Positions 57,504-64,000 of a stretch of DNA of 64,000 nucleotides are shown here, in pieces (the first letter of the stretch is position 1; each line of letters opens with the position of its first letter). The notes under the pieces were generated by a model. The model was not told the DNA's origin. It did no database searches and saw only the letters and a program-made list of their open reading frames with translations. Position numbers and translations under genes: made by a program. This DNA comes from Paraconexibacter antarcticus (GTDB lineage Bacteria > Actinomycetota > Thermoleophilia > Solirubrobacterales > Solirubrobacteraceae), in assembly GCF_024220175.1 (NCBI RefSeq), contig NZ_CP098502.1, forward strand, positions 4,468,514 to 4,532,513, in the 5' to 3' direction.

Positions 57504-59288
57504 TCAGCACATCCCCGTCGGCGTGTGGACGACCTTCCGGACCTTCCCCTTCCCGTACATGTGCACGCCACACGGCAGGCACGGGTCGAACGAGTGCACC
57601 GCCCGCATGATGTCGATCCCCTTGAAGTCCTCGGGGCCGTTCTCCTCGAAGATCGGGGTGTTCTGCACCGCGTCCTCGTAGGGGCCGGGCGTGCCGTTCG
57701 TGTCACGCGGGTTCGCGTTCCACGGGGTCGGCGGGTACGGCTGGTAGTTCGCGATCTTCCCGTCGCGGATGACCATGTGGTGCGAGAGGACGCCGCGCGC
57801 CGCCTCGTGGAAGCCGACGCTCACCGCCTCGTCCGGCACCTTGAAGTCGTTCCACGACTTCGTCCGGCCGGCCCGCACCTCGACCTGCGCCTTCTCGAGG
57901 TTGTAGAGGCCGACGAGCGCCGAGTACGCCTGGTGGTAGGTCCGGGCCCGCTGCCGCTCGATGGCGTTGGACCACTTCGGCACCTTCCACTCGAGCTCCA
58001 TCTCGGGCATGAAGCCCGTCTTCGGCAGGACCATCCTGATCGAGTCGCCCGTCGCCTTCAGGTAGCCGATGTCGAGCAGGCCGGCCTTCGCCGTCACCCA
58101 CTGGCGGGCGAACGGGCCGCCGCCGGTGTCGCTCGCGACGAACGTGTCCTTCTTCGCGTTGTACATGCGCGGCGAGGCGACCCACGAGTACTTGTCGGCG
58201 AAGTCCCGCGCCTGCGGCTTGGGCAGCGTCACCTTGTTCCACGGGTGGCGCGGGTCGACCGCGTTGCCGAGCGGATCCTTCGTGACGAACGGCGCCTCCC
58301 GGCCCGCCCAGTCGTCGAAGTAGGACGAGCCGAGCATGATCCGGATCGCGAGGTTGATCTCGACCAGGTCGGTGGAGACGAGCTCGCCGTCGAAGACGAG
58401 CCCCGGCGTGACGAACCGGGCGCGGCCCCAGTCGGTCATGTTCCGGTAGCTGTAGTCGACGTGCTCGGGGTCGTCGAACGCCCCCCAGCAGATGATGTTC
58501 GTGTCCCGGTAGCCGACCATCTCGTAGCCGGGCAGCGCCTCGTAGAAGAAGTCGTAGAGGTCGTCGTGCATCGGGACCGTGCGCTTGCAGTAGTCCATGT
58601 ACCGCATGAGGCGCACGTAGTACTCCGTCAGCGTCTGCTGCGTGATGTCCGCGCTGCAGCCGCCGGGGAGGATCGTCGACGGGTGCGTGTGCCGGCCGCC
58701 GAAGAGGCAGTACATCTCGCGCGTGTAGCGCGCCACCTGGAGGGTCTCCAGGTAGAAGTCGCCGGTGAACGCGTTGAGCGCGCGCATGATGTCGGCGATC
58801 GTCTTGTAGCCGTGGATCGCCGCGTGCGGCGCGTTCGTCTGCTCCGCCTTCGCGAGCACGCCCGGGTTCGTCTCCTTCACCATCTGCTCGGAGTAGTCGA
58901 CGTTCGCCATGCAGTCGTTGTAGATCGCGTGGTCGAACATGAAGTCCGCCGACTCGGCGAGGTTGAACGCGTAGTCGCCGAGCTTCGGCGGCTTCACGCC
59001 GTACGCCATGTTCTGGTTCAGGCAGGAGCACGTGCAGTGGTTGTCACCGCAGATGCCGCAGATGCGGCTCGTGATGAAGTGCGCGTCACGCGGGTCGATG
59101 CCCTTCATGAAGATGTCGAAGCCGCGGAACAGCATCGACGTCGAGTAGCACTTGTTCACGCGCTGGTTCGTGAAGTCGATCTCCGTGTGGATGCCCAGCG
59201 ACCCGACGATGCGGGTGATGGGATCCCACGACATCTCCTTGACGACGACCTTCTGTGAGGTTGAGGTTTCGGTGGTGGCCATGTTCAT
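57504..59288 (-). CDS. hhyL: [NiFe]-hydrogenase large subunit (group 1h-type)
   Basis: 594 aa. L1 motif R75-I-C77-G-I-C80-G-D-N-H-C and L2 motif DPCLPCGVH at 568-576 give the four Cys of the NiFe site. A tail of 18 residues follows H576 and would be removed by the maturation protease. DPITRIVGSLGIHTE near 22 and the long large-subunit body match the actinobacterial high-affinity class. No signal. Catalyses H2 oxidation at the active site with the small subunit, nine bases away in the operon. Group 1h assignment rests on the pair and gene context. Confidence 0.92.
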   Translation of the reverse strand: MNMATTETSTSQKVVVKEMSWDPITRIVGSLGIHTEIDFTNQRVNKCYSTSMLFRGFDIFMKGIDPRDAHFITSRICGICGDNHCTCSCLNQNMAYGVKPPKLGDYAFNLAESADFMFDHAIYNDCMANVDYSEQMVKETNPGVLAKAEQTNAPHAAIHGYKTIADIMRALNAFTGDFYLETLQVARYTREMYCLFGGRHTHPSTILPGGCSADITQQTLTEYYVRLMRYMDYCKRTVPMHDDLYDFFYEALPGYEMVGYRDTNIICWGAFDDPEHVDYSYRNMTDWGRARFVTPGLVFDGELVSTDLVEINLAIRIMLGSSYFDDWAGREAPFVTKDPLGNAVDPRHPWNKVTLPKPQARDFADKYSWVASPRMYNAKKDTFVASDTGGGPFARQWVTAKAGLLDIGYLKATGDSIRMVLPKTGFMPEMELEWKVPKWSNAIERQRARTYHQAYSALVGLYNLEKAQVEVRAGRTKSWNDFKVPDEAVSVGFHEAARGVLSHHMVIRDGKIANYQPYPPTPWNANPRDTNGTPGPYEDAVQNTPIFEENGPEDFKGIDIMRAVHSFDPCLPCGVHMYGKGKVRKVVHTPTGMC

Positions 59289-59297
59289 CGTCTCCCG

Positions 59298-60359
59298 TTA
59301 CCAGCGCTTGGCGTAGCCGGTGGTGAGCTCGGGACGGTTGTGTCGCCAGTCGGGCTCCTTGTCGAACTTGCGCTTGATGGACTGGCCGCGGCCCCAGCGC
59401 AGGATCGGGCCATAGCTGAACTTCGCGAGGTTGGACGAGAGCTTCGCGTTGGGGTCCTCGTCCATGAACGGCATGTACTTGTCGGGGAAGCCGGGCATGG
59501 TGCAGGCCATGCAGATGCCGCCGACGTTCGGGCAGCCGCCGACGCCGCTCTGCCAGCCGCGCAGCGGGACGTTGCACTTCACGACCGGGCCCTTGCAGCC
59601 GAGCTTCACGAGGCAGCGGTGGTCCGAGCCGTACTCGGTGGCGAAGTTGCCCTGCTCGTAGAAGGCCGCGCGGTTGCAGCTCTCGTGCGCGGTGCGCCCG
59701 AAGAGCGACGTCGGCCGGCCGGCCTCGTCGAGCTCCGGCACCGGCGCCATCCCCGCGAGCGCGAACACGAGGTGCATGAGCATCTCGGTCATGTTGTCCG
59801 GCTGGGCGGGGCAGCCCGGGATGTTCACGATCGGGATACCGGCCTTCGACTTCCAGCCCCAGCCGAGGTAGTCGCGGACGCCCATCGCGCCGGTCGGGTT
59901 GTTCTTCATCGCCGGGATGCCGCCGTACGTGGCGCACGTCCCGATCGCGACGACGGCGGACGCCTGCGGCGAGAGCCGGTCGATCCACTCGTTGACGGTG
60001 ATCGGCTGCTTCGTCGTCTTGTCGTACGCGAAGCCGGTCCAGTGGCCATCGCCGTTGATCCTCTCGTTGCCGAGCGAGCCCTCGATGATGAGGACGAACG
60101 GGTCGAGGAGACCCTTCTCCGCGTCGTACCACGCCTGCGCGTAGTCGTCGCCGACCTCGTAGGCGAGCACCTGGTTGTGGACCACGACCTTCGGCATCCC
60201 GGGGATCGCCCCGGTGATGATGTCCTCCAGGCTCGGGTTGGTGGCCGAGGTCATGGCCACCGAATCGCCTTCACACGAGAGCCCGACGGTCATCCACAGC
60301 ACGTGTGCGGTGATCGCCTCCGTCGTTGCCTGGTTCGGTACGAACTCCGTCGCCGACAT
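59298..60359 (-). CDS. hhyS: [NiFe]-hydrogenase small subunit (group 1h-type)
   Basis: 353 aa. No Tat signal, unlike membrane-bound group 1 enzymes, so cytoplasmic or membrane-associated from inside. The proximal cluster segment LSCEGDS (C29, D32) has Asp where others have Cys, the 3Cys-1Asp pattern reported for the Ralstonia eutropha actinobacterial-type hydrogenase. IGTCATYGGIPAM, NIPGCPAQPDN, HRCLVKLGCKGP, and CPNVGGICMACTMPGFPD supply the other clusters. Passes electrons from the NiFe site onward. O2 tolerance is inferred from family. Confidence 0.92.
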   Translation of the reverse strand: MSATEFVPNQATTEAITAHVLWMTVGLSCEGDSVAMTSATNPSLEDIITGAIPGMPKVVVHNQVLAYEVGDDYAQAWYDAEKGLLDPFVLIIEGSLGNERINGDGHWTGFAYDKTTKQPITVNEWIDRLSPQASAVVAIGTCATYGGIPAMKNNPTGAMGVRDYLGWGWKSKAGIPIVNIPGCPAQPDNMTEMLMHLVFALAGMAPVPELDEAGRPTSLFGRTAHESCNRAAFYEQGNFATEYGSDHRCLVKLGCKGPVVKCNVPLRGWQSGVGGCPNVGGICMACTMPGFPDKYMPFMDEDPNAKLSSNLAKFSYGPILRWGRGQSIKRKFDKEPDWRHNRPELTTGYAKRW

Positions 60360-60370
60360 GCGTCGCCTCC

Positions 60371-61459
60371 TCAGCAGATTCTCGGCAGCGGGTCGCCTAC
60401 GAGCTGATCCATGACCCGCCGGCCGCCAAAGGCCGTCTCAACGAGCACCATCCCTGGGGGCTCGGTCCTCACGTCCGCGATGTGCGCGGCCTGCTCGCCG
60501 CCCTCCATCGCCCGGAGCGCGGCGAGTGCCGCCTCCGCCTTCTCCTGTTGCACGACCGCCACGAACACGCCCTCGTTCGCGACATGCATCGGGTCGATGC
60601 CAAGAATCTCCGCGGCGCCGGCGACGGCGGGGTGCACGGGCACCGCCGCCTCGCGGACGAGCATCGCCACGCCGGACGCGCGCGCGAGCTCGTTGAGCAC
60701 CGACGCCACGCCGCCGCGGGTGGCGTCGCGCAGGCAGCGCAGCTCCGGGCCGCAGACGTCGAGCAGCGCGTCGACGTGCGGCCACAGGCAGCGCGTGTCC
60801 GAGACGATCTCCGCGCCGAGCTCGAACTCGCCGCGGGCGAGCATGATCGCGGTGCCGTGCTCCCCGATCGGGCCGGACACGAGGATCGCGTCGCCCGGCC
60901 TGAGGGACGCCGGGCTGAGCGTCGCGCGCGGGTCGCGCCGTCCCAGGCCCGTCGTGCAGATGTACATCTGGTCGCAGTGGCCGCGCTCGACGACCTTCGT
61001 GTCGCCGGCGATGATCTTCACGCCGGCGACCTCCGCGGCGCGGGCGATGGCGGCGATCTCGGCCTTCAGGACGTCGGCCCCCAGGCCCTCCTCCAGGATG
61101 AGCGAGAGCGTGAGGGCGAGCGGCCGCGCCCCGGCCATCGCGAGGTCGTTGACCGTGCCGTTGACCGCGAGCTCCCCGATCGAGCCGCCGGGGAAGACGA
61201 TCGGCCTGACGACGAAGCTGTCGGTCGTCATCGCGAGCTCGGCGGTCCCGACGGTGAGCTCGCCCGCGTCGCCGAGCCGGTCGAGCGCGGGCGACGCGAA
61301 GGCGGGCAGCAGCAGCCCCTCGATGAGCGCGGCGGTCGCCTTGCCGCCCGCGCCGTGGGACATCGTGATGCGCTCGTCGCGGAACTTCGGCCGCTTCGCG
61401 CGGGTCTTCTCGATGATCCCGAGGATGCGCGTCTCGCGGTCGGTCACCGGGGTCGCCAT
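60371..61459 (-). CDS. hypE: Hydrogenase maturation protein HypE
   Basis: 362 aa. PurM-like ATPase: ITMSHGAGGKATAALIEG near 31, AMTTDSFVVRPIVFPGGSIGELAVNG near 76, GDTKVVERGHCDQMYI near 153. The C-terminal Cys in PRIC is the one carbamoylated and dehydrated to thiocyanate for CN delivery. Slightly longer N-terminus than usual HypE. Between hypD and the small subunit. Confidence 0.95.
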   Translation of the reverse strand: MATPVTDRETRILGIIEKTRAKRPKFRDERITMSHGAGGKATAALIEGLLLPAFASPALDRLGDAGELTVGTAELAMTTDSFVVRPIVFPGGSIGELAVNGTVNDLAMAGARPLALTLSLILEEGLGADVLKAEIAAIARAAEVAGVKIIAGDTKVVERGHCDQMYICTTGLGRRDPRATLSPASLRPGDAILVSGPIGEHGTAIMLARGEFELGAEIVSDTRCLWPHVDALLDVCGPELRCLRDATRGGVASVLNELARASGVAMLVREAAVPVHPAVAGAAEILGIDPMHVANEGVFVAVVQQEKAEAALAALRAMEGGEQAAHIADVRTEPPGMVLVETAFGGRRVMDQLVGDPLPRIC

Positions 61460-61462
61460 GGC

Positions 61463-62578
61463 TCAGACCACCTCGCGCTCGCGGGAGAAGCGGCCGTAGT
61501 TGTAGTAGGCGGCGCAGGCGCCCTCGCTCGAGACCATGCACGTGCCGATCGGGCGCTCGGGCGTGCACGCGGTCCCGAAGACCTTGCACTCCCACGGCCG
61601 GATGACGCCCTTGAGCACCTCGCCGCACTGGCACGCCTTCGGGTCGGCGATCCGGACGCCGGGGACGGAGAAGCGCCGTTCGGCGTCCATGTCCGCGTAG
61701 GCGTCCGACAGCCGCAGGCCGCTCTGGGAGATGAAGCCCAGGCCGCGCCACTCGAAGTGCGGGCGCAGCGCGAAGACCTCGGCCATGACCTCCAGCGCGC
61801 GGAGATTGCCCTCGTACGGGACGACGCGCGAGTACTGGTTCTCGACCTCGCAGCGCCCGTCGCGCAGCTGGGTCAGGATCATGAGGACCGACTGCAGGAT
61901 GTCGACGGGCTCGAAGCCGCTGACGACGACGGGCTTGCCGTAGTCGGCGGGGATGAACTCGAGCGGGCGGGCGCCGACGACGGTCGAGACGTGGCCGGGG
62001 CCGATGAAGCCGTCCAGGCGCAGGTCGGGCGAGTCGAGCAGCGCGCGCAGCGGCGGCACGATCGTCACGTGGTTGCAGAAGCAGGAGAAGTTCTCGACGC
62101 CCTCGGCCTTCGCCCGCTTGAGCGTCAGGGCGGTCGACGGCGCCGTCGTCTCGAAGCCGATGGCGAAGAAGACGACCTCGCGGCCGGGCTCGCTCTTGGC
62201 GATCCGCAGCGCGTCGAGCGGCGAGTAGACCATCCGCACGTCGGCGCCGGCGGCCTTCGCCTCCATGAGCGTCCCGTTCGAGCCGGGCACGCGCATCATG
62301 TCGCCGAAGCACGTGAAGATGACGCCCGGCTCGTGGGCCATGGCGATCGCGTCGTCGACGCGGCCCATCGGGATGACGCAGACCGGGCAGCCGGGGCCGT
62401 GGACGAGCTCGACGTTCTCGGGGAGGAGATCGTCGACGCCGTAGCGGTAGATCGAGTGCGTGTGTCCGCCGCAGACCTCCATGAGCTTCAGGTGCGTGCC
62501 GGGGTCCACCGTCTGGCGGATCTCGGCGGCGAGCGCACGGCCGAGCTCGGGGTCGCGGAACTCGTCGACGAACCTCAT
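61463..62578 (-). CDS. hypD: Hydrogenase maturation protein HypD
   Basis: 371 aa. LMEVCGGHTHSIYRYGVDDLL near 33 (C-G-G-H-T-H), HGPGCPVCVIP near 60 (PGCPVC), GFETTAPSTALTL near 140, FSCFCNHVTIVPPLRALL near 160, and IADPKACQCGEVLKG with CTPERPIGTCMVSSEGACAAYY at the end for the [4Fe-4S] cluster. It builds the Fe(CN)2CO unit with HypC. Overlaps the HypC-like gene by 4 bp. Confidence 0.96.
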   Translation of the reverse strand: MRFVDEFRDPELGRALAAEIRQTVDPGTHLKLMEVCGGHTHSIYRYGVDDLLPENVELVHGPGCPVCVIPMGRVDDAIAMAHEPGVIFTCFGDMMRVPGSNGTLMEAKAAGADVRMVYSPLDALRIAKSEPGREVVFFAIGFETTAPSTALTLKRAKAEGVENFSCFCNHVTIVPPLRALLDSPDLRLDGFIGPGHVSTVVGARPLEFIPADYGKPVVVSGFEPVDILQSVLMILTQLRDGRCEVENQYSRVVPYEGNLRALEVMAEVFALRPHFEWRGLGFISQSGLRLSDAYADMDAERRFSVPGVRIADPKACQCGEVLKGVIRPWECKVFGTACTPERPIGTCMVSSEGACAAYYNYGRFSREREVV

Positions 62579-62832
62579 GCGCGGTCTCCGTTCAGGTTCA
62601 GCAGCGCGGTGCCGGCGTGCACGAGCAGGGTGTGGCCCGGCTCGGCGTCGACGAGGGCGACCTCGACGGTATGGTGCTCGCCGGCGAGGTCCTCGCAGAG
62701 TGCGAGGCCGCGGGCCTCGTCGAGCTGCAGGACGACCATCGGCGTCCCCTCGTCGCTGCAGGTGATGCAGTGGTTAGCGTGGTCGGTCGCGCAGGCCAGG
62801 GCGATCGCGGCCGAGGCGTCGAGGGAGCTCAT
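62575..62832 (-). CDS. HypC/HupF-like small protein, second copy
   Basis: 85 aa from ATG 62832. ALACATDHANHCITCSDEGTP near residue 10, LDEARGLALCEDLAGEHHTVEVAL, and a final GHTLLVHAGTALLNLN, the beta-barrel pattern of HypC/HupF, but it lacks the N-terminal MC motif of HypC; Cys occur inside as HCITC. Overlaps hypC and hypD by 4 bp each. It may be a dedicated chaperone for the large subunit. Distinct from the genuine hypC beside it. Confidence 0.72.
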   Translation of the reverse strand: MSSLDASAAIALACATDHANHCITCSDEGTPMVVLQLDEARGLALCEDLAGEHHTVEVALVDAEPGHTLLVHAGTALLNLNGDRA

Positions 62833-63107
62833 TCGATGAGGCTCTCCCGGAGCTCCGCGAGCTCCGTCTCGAAGTCCTGCCCCATCCCGCGGAGCATGAG
62901 CAGGGTCTGCGCCGCCTCGGCCTCGTCGACCTTCGAGATCGCGAAGCCGACGTGGATGAGCACCCAGTCGCCTGGCTCGATCGGGTCGCCCTCGGCGTCC
63001 ATCAGGCCGACGTTCACCGTGCGCTGGACCCCGGCGACATCGACCCGGGCGAGGCGGTTCGCCTCGTCCACGATCTCCATCACCCTTCCCGGGATGGCCA
63101 GGCACAT
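62829..63107 (-). CDS. hypC: Hydrogenase chaperone HypC
   Basis: 92 aa. MCLAIPGRVMEIVDE opens with Cys2 that binds the Fe complex, then LARVDVAGVQRTVNVGLM and GDWVLIHVGFAISKVDEAEA. Standard HypC length. Preceded by AGGGG 8 bp upstream. First gene of the 14-gene hydrogenase operon. Shuttles Fe(CN)2CO from HypD to the large subunit. Confidence 0.95.
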   Translation of the reverse strand: MCLAIPGRVMEIVDEANRLARVDVAGVQRTVNVGLMDAEGDPIEPGDWVLIHVGFAISKVDEAEAAQTLLMLRGMGQDFETELAELRESLIE

Positions 63108-63232
63108 ATGTCGTTCCCCTGGTGCTCAGTCCACGGCCGCCTCCGTCTGAGACCGGCCTGTCCGAGCCATCATGCGCCCGCCGGACTTCGTGACGCAAAC
63201 AACTTGACCGCGGTGGTCTACTGATATGTGAG

Positions 63233-63910
63233 ATGCCTGTTCCGGAGGAACGCCTCGGCAGCAAACGCGAGCTTCTGCGGGACGCCGCGTACGTGAGGTT
63301 GTGCGCCGCGATCGTCGACGGCACGCTCGAACCGGGCGAGCACCTGCACGATCCCGAGCTGTGCGCGTGGCTCGGCCTGAGCCGCACCCCGGTCCGCGAG
63401 GCGCTGCACCGGCTGGCCGACGAGGGCCTCGTCGAGTCCTCGCCGCAGCGCTACACGCGGGTCACGGAGATCACGGGGCCGGCCGCGCACGACGCCTTCC
63501 CGATGCTCGCCGCGGTCCACGGCCTCGCCACGGAGCTCGCGGTCCCCCACCTCACGGCGCGGGACGTCACGACGCTCGAGTCCGCGCAGGAGGCGTTCCT
63601 CGCCGCGCTGCACGCCCAGGACGGACCGCGGGCCTTCGCGGCGGACGACCGCTTCCACGGCGTGTTCGTCGCGCGGGCCGACAACGCCTACGTCGTCCGG
63701 GCGCTCGAGCGGCTCGACCCGACGGTGCACCGGATGGAGCGCCTCGCGCTCCGGACCCTCCCCGGCGGCCGGTCGGTCGCGCAGCACACGGCGATCATCG
63801 AGCGGGCGCGGGCCGGCAACGCCGCCGCCGCGGCGAGCGCCGCCCGCGCGAACTGGCTCACGCTCGGCGCGCTCGTCGAGCAGTCCCTCGCGCCGCCCGC
63901 CGCGAACTGA
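63233..63910 (+). CDS. GntR-family regulator (FCD subgroup)
   Basis: 225 aa. N-terminal winged helix: AYVRLCAAIVDGTLEPGEHL, LCAWLGLSRTPVREALHRLADEGLV (about 20-75). The C-terminal FCD domain (about 85-215) has ADDRFHGVFVARADNAYVV, with the metal Asp and His, and QHTAIIERARAGN. FCD regulators sense small organic acids with a metal ion. Divergent from hypC with 125 bp between; it is the obvious candidate to control the operon, or an unrelated neighbour. ATG start at 63233. Confidence 0.88.
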   Translation: MPVPEERLGSKRELLRDAAYVRLCAAIVDGTLEPGEHLHDPELCAWLGLSRTPVREALHRLADEGLVESSPQRYTRVTEITGPAAHDAFPMLAAVHGLATELAVPHLTARDVTTLESAQEAFLAALHAQDGPRAFAADDRFHGVFVARADNAYVVRALERLDPTVHRMERLALRTLPGGRSVAQHTAIIERARAGNAAAAASAARANWLTLGALVEQSLAPPAAN

Positions 63911-63917
63911 GCGCCCC

Positions 63918-64000
63918 TCACCCGTTCTCGAGGCGCTGCGCGGCGATGCCCTCGCGGAGCCCGAGGTACACGCAGACGACGAACGCGACGATGCCCGCCG
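63918..64000 (-). CDS. Membrane protein, 3' end only
   Basis: The last 27 codons of a gene entering from the right edge: AGIVAFVVCVYLGLREGIAA then QRLENG and a stop at 63918-63920. It looks like a final membrane helix of a transporter or similar protein. The family cannot be named. Confidence 0.5.
   Translation of the reverse strand, partial: AGIVAFVVCVYLGLREGIAAQRLENG

Noticed and set aside
59298..60359. Tat signal on the hydrogenase small subunit
   Set aside because: The N-terminus has no twin-Arg motif or hydrophobic core.
60326..62839. 837-aa plus-strand frame across hypE and hypD
   Set aside because: Shadow of two textbook hyp genes on the other strand.

Overview
The window is very GC-rich bacterial DNA with dense, overlapping operons. 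The group 1h-type [NiFe]-hydrogenase locus, BlaI/M56 regulation, anti-sigma/ECF pair, Excalibur-HNH protein and codon bias suggest a soil actinobacterium. A deep lineage such as Thermoleophilia (Solirubrobacterales) is plausible; this placement is inference, since no rRNA is present.

Positions 1-21 kb form a copper and thiol-redox island. After the start of an acyltransferase-like gene at the left edge come a DipZ-like CcdA-thioredoxin protein and a sulfite-oxidase-fold molybdoprotein with a cytochrome b-TPR partner. Next is an operon on the minus strand (two small membrane proteins, CcdA-like transporter, redoxin, glutaredoxin-like protein), then a broken cupredoxin gene, a Met/His-rich exported peptide, a CopA ATPase, a BlaI/CopY-type repressor with an M56 sensor protease, a TlpA-like thioredoxin, two CopC-CopD fusions, a DUF3105 protein and CcmF. 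A 16-bp dyad, CTAC-N8-GTAG or a close variant, recurs at seven promoter regions of this island. It is the best candidate for a shared BlaI-type regulon.

Positions 21-30.5 kb are accessory DNA. They hold a small Tat substrate, a DUF4331 protein and its neighbour, remnants of a polysaccharide deacetylase and a NarL-type response regulator, a transposase scrap bracketed by a 43-bp inverted repeat, an anti-sigma/ECF sigma pair, two tandem paralogous secreted proteins, a truncated IS30 transposase, a complete IS with an rve-type transposase, and a 3' tRNA fragment beside clustered GTTGCCCC repeats that looks like an old attachment site. An intact tRNA-Arg(ACG) follows.

Positions 30.8-49.2 kb look like ordinary chromosome: an alpha/beta hydrolase, an MBL-like protein, a tandem YbjQ/DUF74 locus, BioA, a thioesterase with an iron-containing alcohol dehydrogenase, asparaginase, LMW-PTP, tRNA-Ser(GCT), a GAF-GGDEF-HD-GYP protein, DUF3089, Excalibur-HNH, tRNA-Ser(UGA), SGNH hydrolase and a zinc-type dehydrogenase. 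A palindromic element occurs twice here.

Positions 49.2-63.1 kb are a 14-gene hydrogenase operon read on the minus strand: hypC, a HypC-like gene, hypD, hypE, small subunit, large subunit, a NifU/Rieske-like fusion, a DUF6084-like protein, an unknown 415-aa protein, a maturation protease, hypA, hypB, a SIS-domain protein and hypF. A GntR/FCD regulator is divergent from it. The lack of a Tat signal, the Cys/Asp pattern at the proximal cluster and the accessory gene set point to a high-affinity, atmospheric-H2-oxidising enzyme. The window ends in the 3' end of a membrane-protein gene.
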